DNA of 64,000 nt from Streptomyces sp. Root1304. GTDB taxonomy: Bacteria > Actinomycetota > Actinomycetes > Streptomycetales > Streptomycetaceae. The stretch is taken from contig NZ_LMEP01000012.1 in NCBI RefSeq assembly GCF_001426405.1, positions 572,707-636,706 of the forward strand, written 5' to 3'. Below are positions 1 to 7,835 of the stretch, in pieces. Numbering within the stretch: position 1 is the stretch's first letter; every line of letters begins with the position of its first letter. The notes beneath the pieces are model-generated. The model saw only the letters and a program-made list of their open reading frames with translations. It was not told the DNA's origin and searched no databases. The translations under genes and the position numbers were made by a program.

Positions 1-1129
1 GGGTCGACTTGCCGCTGCCGGTGGAACCGATGATCGCGGTGGTCTCACCGGGCCGGGCCACCAGCCCGACGTTCCTGAGGACGGATTCCTCCGCGCCCGG
101 GTATCGGAAGTCCGCGCTCCTGACCTCCAGGTGCCCGCGCCGGTCCAGCGTCCTCACCGGCTCCGCCGGAGGCACCACGCTCGACTCGGTCGAGAGGACC
201 TCCTCGATGCGCTCGGCGCAGACCTCGGCCCGCGGCACCATCATGAACATGAAGGTGGCCATCATGACCGCCATCACGATCTGCATCAGATAGGCGAGGA
301 ACGCCGTCAGCGCGCCGATCTGCATCCCGCCGCTGTCGATGCGGTGCGCGCCGAACCAGACGACGGCGACGCTGGACACGTTCACCACGGTCATCACCGT
401 CGGGAACATCAGCGCCATCAGCCGGCCGGTCGCCATCGACACGTCGGTCAGCTCCGCGTTGGCGCCGCGGAACCGCTCCTCCTCGTACCCGTCCTTCACG
501 AAGGCGCGGATGACGCGGTTGCCGGTGATCTGCTCGCGCAGCACCCGGTTCACCGTGTCGAGACGCGTCTGCATGGTCCGGAAGAGCGGCCGCATCCGCC
601 GCACGATCAGCGAGACGGAGACGCCGAGGATCGGCACCACCGCGAGCAGCACGCCCGAGAGCGGCACGTCCTGGCCGAGGGCCATCACGATGCCGCCGAC
701 ACACATGATGGGCGCGGAGACCATCAGGGTGAACGCCATCAGGACGAGCATCTGGATCTGCTGCACGTCATTGGTCGTACGGGTGATCAGCGAGGGCGCC
801 CCGAAGTGCCCCAGCTCCCGTGCCGAGAAGGACTGCACCCGGTCGAAGACCGCGCCGCGCACGTCCCGGCCCAGGGCGGAGGCGGTCCGGGCGCCGTAGT
901 AGACGGCCCCGATGTTGCAGACGACCTGGACGACGGACACGCCGACCATCAGGGCGCCGAACCGCAGGATGTAGCCGGTGTCCCCGGCGACGACACCGTT
1001 GTCGATGATGTCCGCGTTCAGGGTCGGCAGGTAGAGGCTCGCGCAGGTCTGCAGGAACTGCAGGAACACGAGCAGCGCGATCGGTTTTCGGTAGGGCCCG
1101 AGGTGGGTTCGGAGAAGTCTTATGAGCAC
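1..1129 (-). CDS. ABC transporter, fused membrane and ATPase protein (3' part outside window)
   Basis: This is an exporter half-transporter. The N-terminal six-helix membrane domain fills about residues 15-300 and the nucleotide-binding domain then begins. The last codons inside the window encode the Walker A loop GSTGSGKST, so the signature and Walker B motifs lie outside. The start is GTG at 1129 (protein begins VLIRLLRTHLGPYRKP); an upstream in-frame stop excludes a much longer form. Such proteins usually dimerise with a second half-transporter, which would lie beyond the left edge. The substrate cannot be told. The product and membrane topology are inferred from the translation, including the recognisable TTNDVQQIQ coupling segment. 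Confidence 0.9.
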   Translation of the reverse strand, partial: MLIRLLRTHLGPYRKPIALLVFLQFLQTCASLYLPTLNADIIDNGVVAGDTGYILRFGALMVGVSVVQVVCNIGAVYYGARTASALGRDVRGAVFDRVQSFSARELGHFGAPSLITRTTNDVQQIQMLVLMAFTLMVSAPIMCVGGIVMALGQDVPLSGVLLAVVPILGVSVSLIVRRMRPLFRTMQTRLDTVNRVLREQITGNRVIRAFVKDGYEEERFRGANAELTDVSMATGRLMALMFPTVMTVVNVSSVAVVWFGAHRIDSGGMQIGALTAFLAYLMQIVMAVMMATFMFMMVPRAEVCAERIEEVLSTESSVVPPAEPVRTLDRRGHLEVRSADFRYPGAEESVLRNVGLVARPGETTAIIGSTGSGKST

Positions 1130-1203
1130 GGCTCCACTATCGCCCGCACCCGCAGGACGTTACGACTCGGTTTTGGGGTGCGGGCCGAGCCCTGGGCAAG
1201 ACT

Positions 1204-2643
1204 TTACGAAGCGAACGCGCCGGGGTGGAGCTGCTCCCGCGTCGCCACGTACTGCTGCCGTACGGCCTGTCCCGTCGCCAGTTCCTCGCCGGGCTCCAGG
1301 ATCTGCGCGGCGGCGCCCTGCCAGGCCGGGGGAGCGGACGGCGACAGCGTGCCCTTCGCGACCCCGAGGGCCCAGGCGGCCTGCCGGGCGGCACCGAGCG
1401 CCGCGTAGTCGGCCGGCTGGGGGACGACGACCTGGGCGCCGAACAGCGCGGGCGCGAGCGCCTGCACCGCGGGGAGCGCGGCGGCGGCGCCGAGCAGGAA
1501 GACCCGTCGCACCTCGACGCCCCGCCCGCGCAGCACGTCCATCGCGTCGGTGAGGGCGCAGAGCATCCCCTCGAACGCCGCCCGCGCCAGGTGCTCGGGC
1601 TTCATCGACCCCCGCCGCAGTCCGCTGAGGGTGCCGGCGGTGTGCGGCAGGTTCGGGGTCCGCTCGCCCTCCAGATAGGGGAGCAGGACGAGCCCGGAGG
1701 AGCCGGGGGTCGACTTCAGTGCGAGCGCCGACAGCTCGTCCAGGGATTCCACGTCCAGCATCTCGGCGGTGCCGCGCAGCACCCGCACCGCGTTGGAGGT
1801 GTGGACGACGGGCAGGTGCATGCCGGTGGCGTCGGCGAAGGAGGTGATCATGCCGCTGGGGTCCGAGAGGGCCTCGTGGTGGACGGCCATCACGGAACCG
1901 GAGGCGCCGAGGGAGACCACCGCGTCGCCGGGGCCGAGACCGAGGCCGAGCGCGGCGGCCATCGTCTCGCCGGTGCCGGCGGAGATCAGCAGCCCCTCGG
2001 GGGTGGTGCCGGCGGCCTCGGCGGGCCCGAGCACCTCGGGCAGGACGGCCTGGTGCCCGAGCGCCAGCTCGACGAGGTCGGGACGGTAGGTGCCGGTGCG
2101 GGCCGACCAGTAGCCGGTGCCGGAGGCGGCGCCGCGGTCGGTGGTGCGGCGGGCGGGCCGGCCGAGCAGCTGCCAGACGAGCCAGTCGTGCGGCTGGAGC
2201 ACCAGCGCGATCCGCCGGGCGTGCTCGGGTTCGGTGCGGGCGAGCCAGCGGAGCTTGGCGACCGGCTGTCCGGCGCCGGGCACCGAGCCGACGGCCTCGG
2301 CCCAGGCCTGGCGGCCGCCGAGCGAGTCGACGAGGTCGGCGGCGGCGACCTGGGCCCGCTTGTCGTTGCGGACGAGCGCGGGCCGTACGAGGCCGCCCTG
2401 CGCGTCGAGCGGGACGAGTCCGTGCTGCTGCGCGGACACGCCGATGGCCTGCACGCCCTCCAGGAGTCCGCCGGTGGCGGCCTCCCCGAGTGAGAGCAGC
2501 CAGGTCTGCGGGTCGACGTCGACGGCCTTGGGTTCGCCCGGATGGGGGGCGTACCCCTGCCGTAGTACGGCACCCGTGTCCGTGTCACAGACGACGATGC
2601 GTGTGAACTCCGCAGAGCTGTCGAGTCCGGCGACTATCCCCAT
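1204..2643 (-). CDS. xylB: Xylulokinase-type FGGY carbohydrate kinase
   Basis: 479 aa, the usual FGGY kinase length. It would phosphorylate D-xylulose (or a related ketose) with ATP in the cytoplasm. Visible marks are the N-terminal ATP-site start GLDSS, the sugar-binding segment SAQQHGLVPLD that is typical of xylulokinases, and the C-terminal FGGY-like block LPYLEGERTPNLP followed by AAFEGMLCALTDAMD. The usual glycine-rich adenine motif (GGGA..S) reads LLGAAAALP here, a departure from E. coli XylB that may be lineage-specific. It lies 74 bp upstream of the ABC gene on the same strand. No xylose isomerase is in the window, so the substrate assignment rests on sequence only. Confidence 0.85.
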   Translation of the reverse strand: MGIVAGLDSSAEFTRIVVCDTDTGAVLRQGYAPHPGEPKAVDVDPQTWLLSLGEAATGGLLEGVQAIGVSAQQHGLVPLDAQGGLVRPALVRNDKRAQVAAADLVDSLGGRQAWAEAVGSVPGAGQPVAKLRWLARTEPEHARRIALVLQPHDWLVWQLLGRPARRTTDRGAASGTGYWSARTGTYRPDLVELALGHQAVLPEVLGPAEAAGTTPEGLLISAGTGETMAAALGLGLGPGDAVVSLGASGSVMAVHHEALSDPSGMITSFADATGMHLPVVHTSNAVRVLRGTAEMLDVESLDELSALALKSTPGSSGLVLLPYLEGERTPNLPHTAGTLSGLRRGSMKPEHLARAAFEGMLCALTDAMDVLRGRGVEVRRVFLLGAAAALPAVQALAPALFGAQVVVPQPADYAALGAARQAAWALGVAKGTLSPSAPPAWQGAAAQILEPGEELATGQAVRQQYVATREQLHPGAFAS

Positions 2644-2673
2644 GACACATGATTCTGCCGCACGCGGGGCGAT

Positions 2674-2985
2674 TCAGGTGTTGCTGGTGCCCCAGTCGTC
2701 GTCCTCGAACTTCCCGTTCGACCGTCCGTGGCCGCACAGGGCCTGGAACCGGTCGGTCACGGAGGACGGCAGCCGGTCGCCGACCTTGTCGCCCACGACG
2801 TGCGCGGCCTTGCCCGCGGCCTGCCGCCCGGTCTGGGCGGCCGACTCGGCGGCGTTCCGCACGGCCGGGTTCTGCGCGAAGTCCTTGGCGGACTTCTTCA
2901 TCTGCTCGTAGCGCTCGCGTCCCGCGCGCGTGCCGACCACGTAACCGAGGGCGAGTCCTACGACGAACGTCAGCTTGTATCGCAT
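2674..2985 (-). CDS. Small YtxH-like membrane-anchored protein
   Basis: 103 aa. One short hydrophobic segment sits at the very N-terminus (LTFVVGLALGYVVGTRAG), followed by a charged amphipathic helix (RERYEQMKKSAKDFA) and an alanine-rich tail. This matches the YtxH-like class of small envelope proteins of unknown function. The ATG at 2985 is chosen because GGAAGG lies 9 nt upstream; the longer reading to 3021 adds 12 residues in front of the natural membrane anchor and has no ribosome site. The gene stands alone between xylB and the tRNA group. Confidence 0.8.
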   Translation of the reverse strand: MRYKLTFVVGLALGYVVGTRAGRERYEQMKKSAKDFAQNPAVRNAAESAAQTGRQAAGKAAHVVGDKVGDRLPSSVTDRFQALCGHGRSNGKFEDDDWGTSNT

Positions 2986-3155
2986 GGCCACCACCTTCCC
3001 TGGAGAGCTTCCCTGATGCATCGTGGGTGCCCGGGCGGTGCCGACGGCGATACCGATTGGCGGAGCACCCCCCTGCTTGCGCTAATGTATGTCTCGCAGC
3101 GAGCGAGCGCCCTCCCGGTACGACCGGACCGGGTCCGTTCGGTGCAACGCAGCAA

Positions 3156-3228
3156 TCCCCTGTAGCTCAATTGGCAGAGCAGCCGGCTGTTAACCGGCAG
3201 GTTACTGGTTCGAGTCCAGTCGGGGGAG
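3156..3228 (+). tRNA. tRNA-Asn (GTT)
   Basis: 73-nt cloverleaf. Acceptor TCCCCTG pairs with CGGGGGA, the anticodon stem GCCGG/CCGGC holds loop CTGTTAA with anticodon GTT at 3189-3191, and the T arm is ACTGG-TTCGAGT-CCAGT. The CCA end is not encoded. A near-identical copy follows 5 nt downstream. Confidence 0.97.
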
Positions 3229-3233
3229 CGCGA

Positions 3234-3306
3234 TCCCCTGTAGCTCAATTGGCAGAGCATTCGGCTGTTAACCGGAGGGTTGCTGGTTCGAGTCCAGCCG
3301 GGGGAG
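3234..3306 (+). tRNA. tRNA-Asn (GTT), second copy
   Basis: 73-nt cloverleaf with the same acceptor stem and anticodon GTT as the copy just upstream. It differs in the anticodon stem (TTCGG/CCGGA) and T stem (GCTGG/CCAGC). These changes keep the pairing, so both genes look functional. CCA is not encoded. Confidence 0.97.
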
Positions 3307-3317
3307 CGGAACGAAAG

Positions 3318-3339
3318 AGGACCCTTCGGGGTCCTTTTT
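3318..3339 (+). terminator. Rho-independent terminator of the tRNA-Asn pair
   Basis: Seven-base-pair stem AGGACCC/GGGTCCT closed by a TTCG tetraloop, followed at once by a run of five T. It lies 11 nt after the second tRNA-Asn. It is one of the few T-tailed terminators in this GC-rich window. Confidence 0.88.
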
Positions 3340-3471
3340 CGCGTCTCCGGGAACCATGCGCGGCGCGGCGAGGTCTTCATGGTCAGCAGAGCCGATCTTC
3401 CGGAGCAGGAGATCGTATGAGCGGCTATGCTGCGGCAGACGGCGCGCACACATGTACGCGCCTCACCGTTC

Positions 3472-3545
3472 GGGGCGGTAGCTCAGCCGGTTAGAGCAGC
3501 GGACTCATAATCCGTCGGCCGTGGGTTCGAGTCCCACCCGCCCCA
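3472..3545 (+). tRNA. tRNA with CAT anticodon (Met, or lysidine-type Ile2)
   Basis: 74-nt cloverleaf: acceptor GGGGCGG/CCGCCCC, anticodon loop CTCATAA with CAT at 3506-3508, T arm GTGGG-TTCGAGT-CCCAC, discriminator A at 3545. It lacks the three-G:C anticodon stem of an initiator tRNA, so it is elongator Met or the Ile2 tRNA modified by TilS. Sequence alone does not separate these. Its 3' half is the left attachment copy of the island described at 3522-16386. Confidence 0.93.
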
Positions 3546-3570
3546 CCGAAGAAAAACGTTCTGACCTGCG
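3522..3570 (+). repeat. Left attachment repeat (attL), 3' end of the CAT tRNA plus flank
   Basis: The last 26 bases of the tRNA region (TGGGTTCGAGTCCCACCCGC and following, to 3547) and 23 bases beyond are repeated directly at 16338-16386. The two copies match at 47 of 49 positions; the only differences are at 3548-3549. A tRNA 3' end duplicated about 12.8 kb away is the classic scar of tyrosine-integrase insertion. Confidence 0.85.
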
Positions 3571-3964
3571 AGAACACCCCTGAAGGGGCGCTTTCGCGTG
3601 CGGCGAACGCCTCCCATCGGTGCGGCGAAACGCGCGCCCCTGGCCTGCCTCACCGGGCCCTGACCTTCTTGACCTGGGGTTCTGGGCGGAATGTGGGTGT
3701 GAGGTCATGACGATGATCCCACGGCGATCCCACGGCCCCTGCGTGTGACACGCCGCACACTCCCGAATCTTCTGCGCCTCTGCGATGGTCGGATTCGGGA
3801 AGAGCGGATGCCAAATCGCTGGTCTCCGGTTGCCGGCGACGATCTGAGGCCACAGGGGCAGCCGGGGACGTGCCCGGTGCGTCCGTTCCCGGCCGCCGAT
3901 GACGTGGGAGACGCCGAGAGCGTCGGCCGGTCATCGGCACCGACCACGTTGTCGGCGTCGCCGG
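3571..3964. other. Non-coding stretch downstream of the CAT tRNA
   Basis: No convincing gene. A weak hairpin CCCC-TGAA-GGGG (3577-3588) may end tRNA transcription. Bases 3669-3760 form a 92-bp segment that recurs, about 78% identical and without gaps, at 16454-16545 beyond the right attachment copy. Reading the minus strand, both copies encode a similar peptide (VCGVSH.G, GSPWDH, TFRP.PQVK). No start, domain or family could be attached to it. Confidence 0.6.
3669..3760 (+). repeat. 92-bp diverged repeat, left copy
   Basis: Aligns without gaps to 16454-16545; by hand count 72 of 92 positions match. The ends are the best conserved (TTGACCTGGGG at the start, GTGTGACACGCCGCACAC at the end). Both copies lie on the same side of, and roughly 100 bp from, a tRNA-end repeat. 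They therefore look like two diverged versions of one attachment-site flank. Confidence 0.7.
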
Positions 3965-5191
3965 TCACACGGTCGCGGGCATCGTCTTCGTCGAGGTGAA
4001 GCTGTGCGCGAGGTGCGCGGTCGACGTGGCGACGTCGACCGTGTACGCGTCGAACCCGACCGTGGTCGCCGACACCTTCATGATCATGAAGCCGCGCTGG
4101 GAGAAGTTCTGCCACCGCGCCGGGTGACTGCCGTGCTGCTGCCCGTCGCCCGCCTTGCCCGCCGCGCCGCAGACGATCTGGCGCGTGCCCCGGCTGCGGG
4201 TGTTCGGCTCCAGGATCTGCTGCGTGTGGTCGTGCCCGGAGAGGATCAGGTCGGCGCGGCCGCAGACGACCTCCTCGTACAGCTCCTTGAGGTGGATTCC
4301 GCTGGTGTAGTCGCCGGTGGTGAAGCCGTCGAACGATCCCGCGCTGCCGTGGTGACCGTTGTTGATGTACGGATGGTGACCGAGGGCGATCTTCCACGTC
4401 GCGCGCGAGGTGGTCAGCCCTTTCTCCAGCCAGGCGCGCTGCTCCCGCATGTACTGGCCGTTCCACCAGTAGTACGGGGCGACCTGGGCCGTCATCGAGG
4501 CGACCGGGTTGGTGTCCATCGCGAAGAACTCCACCAGCGGCACGGTCGGGTCCGCCCCGGACGGCAACGTGGCACCGTAATAGCGCCAGGGCATGTACCA
4601 GCGGGGCGAGGTGGCGGCGTACGCGACCTCGAAGTCCCCGCGCTCCGGCATTCCGCCGGAGCCGAGGATCAGGCCCGAGCAGTCGTGGTTGCCCAGGACC
4701 ATCAGCCAGGGCACGTCGATCCCGGCGTTCGGGGTCTCGAACTTGGTCGCGAACTCCGAATCGTCGCTGCTCTCGGGGCCGTTCTCGTAGAGGTTGTCGC
4801 CGAGGCCCACGGCCAGACCTACACCCTCCGCGGCGCAGATCTTGCGGGCCGCCGCGGCCACCGCGTACTGCTCCGCGGCGCCGGTGCCGGCGTCCCCGGT
4901 GATCAGTACGCGGTACTCGCTGGCGCTGTTCGGCCCGGAGGGGAAGGGGAACTTGGCGGCTCCGGCGGTCGTCGCCCGCTCGGCGGCCTGCGCGCGGCCC
5001 GCGGCGGGCGGAAGTACGGCGAGCGCCGCCCCGGCCGCCGCGACACCCAGTACGGCGCGTCGGCTGAATCCGGCGGTGGCTGCGGGGAGTTCGGTCGGCA
5101 GCGCGGCGGCACGCGTGACGGACGGATCCAGTTTCGTCCACTGGTCGTCGGTCAGGTCGGGGCGAGGGGGAATGAGGTCCTGATCGCACAT
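3965..5191 (-). CDS. Tat-exported purple acid phosphatase-like metallophosphoesterase
   Basis: About 408 aa. A Tat signal with SRRAVLGVAAAG and an AQA cleavage-like site lies near residues 43-70, so the enzyme acts outside the membrane. The metal-binding blocks appear in the order expected for the purple/tartrate-resistant acid phosphatase class: GDAGTG, GDNLY, GNHD, GHHPY and GHDH. It probably hydrolyses phosphomonoesters and supplies phosphate. The start is uncertain: ATG 5191 gives a normal Tat leader, while ATGs at 5221 and 5260 would extend it; none has a clear ribosome site. It is the first gene inside the tRNA-flanked island and faces away from the MFS gene. Confidence 0.85.
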   Translation of the reverse strand: MCDQDLIPPRPDLTDDQWTKLDPSVTRAAALPTELPAATAGFSRRAVLGVAAAGAALAVLPPAAGRAQAAERATTAGAAKFPFPSGPNSASEYRVLITGDAGTGAAEQYAVAAAARKICAAEGVGLAVGLGDNLYENGPESSDDSEFATKFETPNAGIDVPWLMVLGNHDCSGLILGSGGMPERGDFEVAYAATSPRWYMPWRYYGATLPSGADPTVPLVEFFAMDTNPVASMTAQVAPYYWWNGQYMREQRAWLEKGLTTSRATWKIALGHHPYINNGHHGSAGSFDGFTTGDYTSGIHLKELYEEVVCGRADLILSGHDHTQQILEPNTRSRGTRQIVCGAAGKAGDGQQHGSHPARWQNFSQRGFMIMKVSATTVGFDAYTVDVATSTAHLAHSFTSTKTMPATV

Positions 5192-5525
5192 GCCGTGATT
5201 TCTAAGGGAGTTGAGCCACATGGCGGTGACGGGGCGGTGAATCACGCATGCACATGACACGTGTAACCGATCGCTTCGGAATGAGGCTCGCAGGCGGCGG
5301 AGGCATACGAGGTCGTGGCCCCCTCGATGCGCAGCAGGTCGCAGTCCCCGATCGCCCGACGCGGCCGTGCCCGGTCCTGCCGCGCTGCGGATTTCGCGGC
5401 ACCCGTTCGGCTCCGGGCGAGACCCCCGGCACTCCCGCCCGACCGGCAGGGGGCACGGCTGCGCGGGGCGGCGGCGCCACGTCGCCCGCGTGCGGAGCCG
5501 TGCCGTGCCGGGCGGAACCGGATAT

Positions 5526-5543
5526 GCGGAATCTATTCTCCGC
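5526..5543. promoter_or_regulatory. Probable TetR operator 1 upstream of the MFS exporter
   Basis: Inverted repeat GCGGA-8 nt-TCCGC, embedded in ATGCGGAAT...CTCCGCTT. A second copy with the same outer bases lies 35 bp downstream. The position in front of the exporter-tetR operon fits autoregulation by the TetR product of 7074-7730. Inferred from symmetry and location. Confidence 0.6.
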
Positions 5544-5560
5544 TTCTGTTAGCCTCAGAT

Positions 5561-5578
5561 GCGGAACTTAATCTCCGC
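5561..5578. promoter_or_regulatory. Probable TetR operator 2 upstream of the MFS exporter
   Basis: Same inverted repeat, GCGGA-8 nt-TCCGC, within ATGCGGAAC...CTCCGCTT. It ends 30 bp before the MFS start. The 35-bp centre spacing puts the two sites on slightly different faces of the helix, as in two-dimer TetR binding. Confidence 0.6.
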
Positions 5579-5608
5579 TTACGTTGCTTTCCGCTGGAGC
5601 CCGCACCC

Positions 5609-7048
5609 ATGCCCCGAACAAGCCCCCGCCCCCACTACAACCGGACCTTCGCCGTGCTGCTGCTCGGCGTCGGCGCGTTCTCGCTGCTGCAATCGCTGGT
5701 GGTCCCGGTCCTGCCGACCCTCACGGAGCACCTGCACACCACCCAGGACACCGCGACCTGGCTGATGACCGGCTACCTGCTGTCCGCGTCCGTGGCCACC
5801 CCGATCCTGGGCCGGATCGGGGACAAGGCAGGCAAGAAGCGGATGCTGATCGTCACGCTCGTCGCCCTCGCCGCCGGATCCGCACTGGCCGGCTTCTCCG
5901 ACTCCATCGGACCGATGATCGTCGCGCGGGTCATCCAGGGCATGGGCGGCGCCGTGGTGCCGCTGGCCTTCGGCATCATCCGTGACGAGTTCCCCGCCGC
6001 GAAGGTCCGCAGCGCCGTCGGCGTCACCGCGGCCCTGACCGCGGTCGGCGCCGGGCTCGGGCTGATCCTGGCCGGGCCGATCGTGGACCACCTGGACTAC
6101 CACTGGCTGTTCTGGGCCCCGATGATCCTCATCTGTGCCGCCGCCATCGCGACCTACCTGTTCGTCCCCGAGTCGCCCGTGCGCACCCCGGGACCGATCA
6201 ACTGGGGTGCCGCGCTGCTGCTCTCCATCTGGCTGGTGGCCCTCCTGCTGGGCGTCAGCAAGGGGTCGACCTGGGGCTGGGGCTCGCTGCGGACCGCGGG
6301 TCTGTTCGCGACCGCCCTGTTCTTCTTCGGCTACTGGTTCCTGGTCGAGGCGCGCTCGAAGGCTCCGCTGATCGACATGGCCATGATGCGCATCCCGGCC
6401 GTGTGGACCGCCAACCTGGTCGCGCTGCTCCTCGGCATCGGGATGTACACCTCGATGACCTTCCTGCCGCAGCTGGTCCAGACGCCCGAGCGCCTAGCCG
6501 GCTACGGCTTCAGCGCGAGCGTGACCCAGTCCGGTATCTACATGCTGCCGATGACGGCCGGCATGTTCGTCCTCGGCGTGCTGGCAGGCCCTCTGGCCGC
6601 CCGCTTCGGCTCCAAGCGCGTACTGATCACCGGCAGCCTGATCACCATCGCCCCGTTCGCGATGCTGGTCGCCGGCCACGACCAGGCCTGGCAGATCTAC
6701 ACCGCTTCCGCCCTGATCGGCCTCGGCCTCGGCCTCGCCTTCTCCGCCATGTCCGCCATCGTCGTCGAGGCCGTCCCCCCGGCCCAGACCGGGGCCGCCA
6801 GCGGCATGAACGCCAACATCCGCACCATCGGCGGCGCCATCGGCAGCGCGATGGCGGCCAGTATCCTGTCCTCCGGGGTCACGGCCGCCCACCCGTTCCC
6901 CCAGGACTCCGGTTACACCAACACTTTCTGGTTCCTGACCGGCAGCGCCGTGCTCGCCGCCGCCGCGGCCTTCGCCATCCCGGCGGTCAAGCGCGGCCGG
7001 AGCGACCAGAGCGTGGGATCGCCCCGGCACGCCATGGCCAGCCGGTGA
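5609..7048 (+). CDS. MFS exporter, DHA2 (14-helix) drug-efflux type
   Basis: 479 aa integral membrane protein. The first helix follows a short cytoplasmic lead (FAVLLLGVGAFSLLQSLVVPVL). The loop 2-3 signature of drug:H+ antiporters reads GRIGDKAGKKRM, and the length and helix count fit the 14-helix DHA2 branch. The start is ATG 5609, in front of MPRTSPRPHYN; the longer frame back to 5315 is unstructured and would run across the operators. It is followed after 25 bp by a TetR gene, the usual efflux pump plus repressor arrangement. The exported compound is unknown. Confidence 0.9.
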   Translation: MPRTSPRPHYNRTFAVLLLGVGAFSLLQSLVVPVLPTLTEHLHTTQDTATWLMTGYLLSASVATPILGRIGDKAGKKRMLIVTLVALAAGSALAGFSDSIGPMIVARVIQGMGGAVVPLAFGIIRDEFPAAKVRSAVGVTAALTAVGAGLGLILAGPIVDHLDYHWLFWAPMILICAAAIATYLFVPESPVRTPGPINWGAALLLSIWLVALLLGVSKGSTWGWGSLRTAGLFATALFFFGYWFLVEARSKAPLIDMAMMRIPAVWTANLVALLLGIGMYTSMTFLPQLVQTPERLAGYGFSASVTQSGIYMLPMTAGMFVLGVLAGPLAARFGSKRVLITGSLITIAPFAMLVAGHDQAWQIYTASALIGLGLGLAFSAMSAIVVEAVPPAQTGAASGMNANIRTIGGAIGSAMAASILSSGVTAAHPFPQDSGYTNTFWFLTGSAVLAAAAAFAIPAVKRGRSDQSVGSPRHAMASR

Positions 7049-7073
7049 CCGAGCGCAAGGACCCGACCCTCGC

Positions 7074-7730
7074 ATGACCACACCCCACCGGCCCGCACCG
7101 AACCAGCCCAGGACCATGCGCCGCGACGCGGCACAGAACCGGGAGCGGCTGCTGCGGGCCGCGTGGGAGGTCTTCGCCGAACTCGGCCCCGACGCGGGCG
7201 TCGAGGTGATCGCTGCCCGCGCCGGCGTCGGCATGGGAACCCTCTACCGCCGCTTCCCCACCAAGGAAGACCTGCTCGCCGCACTCAGCGACGAGATCCT
7301 CGACTCGATCCTCGCCGCGGTCCGCCGCGCCGCCGCAGAGCCGCCCGTCGCCCGCGGCCTGGAACGGGCCCTGTGGGACACCGGCACGGTGCTGGCCGCC
7401 CACCACGGCTGGCTCACCCGCCTGTGGGCGGCCATCCCGCCCGAGGCCGACGAACGCCGCGCCGAACTCCTCTCCCTCCTCGACGGACTCCTCATCCGCG
7501 CCCAGGACGCCGGCGAGGTCCGCGAAGAGATCACCCTCAGCGACGTGTACGCCAGCCTTCTCGCGCTGCGCGTCCTGATCGACGACACCGAAGGCCGCAC
7601 CCCCGACGTCTGGCGCCGCCATCTCGCCATCGTCCTCGCCGGCTTCCGCCCGGCCACCGAACCCCTGGCCCACCCCGCGACCGACGACACCCTGATCCGC
7701 GCCAACACGCCCAAGCCCCTCGCGGAGTGA
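7074..7730 (+). CDS. TetR-family repressor of the MFS exporter
   Basis: 218 aa. The N-terminal DNA-binding domain spans roughly residues 20-65: RERLLRAAWEVFAELG, then the turn and recognition helix ARAGVGMGTLYRRF, then TKEDLLAAL. The C-terminal half is a variable ligand-binding domain. The ATG at 7074 follows AAGGA and lies 25 bp after the exporter stop, so both are one transcript. It most likely binds the paired palindromes at 5526-5578 and is released by the exported compound or a precursor. Confidence 0.9.
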   Translation: MTTPHRPAPNQPRTMRRDAAQNRERLLRAAWEVFAELGPDAGVEVIAARAGVGMGTLYRRFPTKEDLLAALSDEILDSILAAVRRAAAEPPVARGLERALWDTGTVLAAHHGWLTRLWAAIPPEADERRAELLSLLDGLLIRAQDAGEVREEITLSDVYASLLALRVLIDDTEGRTPDVWRRHLAIVLAGFRPATEPLAHPATDDTLIRANTPKPLAE

Positions 7731-7774
7731 TGCGGCACCACACCAGGTGATCTCGACGCGTCGCGAAGGTGAAG

Positions 7775-7821
7775 CCCCCCACCCGACCAGCATGCGCCGC
7801 TGGCGCTGGTCGGGTGGGGGG
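7775..7821. terminator. Bidirectional terminator between tetR and agmatine deiminase
   Basis: Perfect 17-bp stem: 7775-7791 pairs with 7805-7821, with a 13-nt loop. It sits between two convergent genes ending at 7730 and 7836, so it can serve both. There is no T tract, as is common in Streptomyces. Confidence 0.85.
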
Positions 7822-7835
7822 AGTGGAGGTTTCTG

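Larger units (their letters stand above)
5261..5608. other. Divergent control region between phosphatase and MFS genes
   Basis: 348 bp with no supportable gene. The right third carries two near-identical 18-bp palindromes (5526-5543, 5561-5578), listed separately, that fit the TetR regulator encoded just downstream of the MFS gene. The left two thirds is GC-rich and featureless. Confidence 0.6.

Noticed and set aside
3650..3940. Minus-strand frame in the left flank as an integrase remnant
   Set aside because: Only the VCGVSH/GSPWDH segment is shared with the right copy; no catalytic Arg/His/Tyr motifs of tyrosine recombinases are present, so it is reported only as a repeat.
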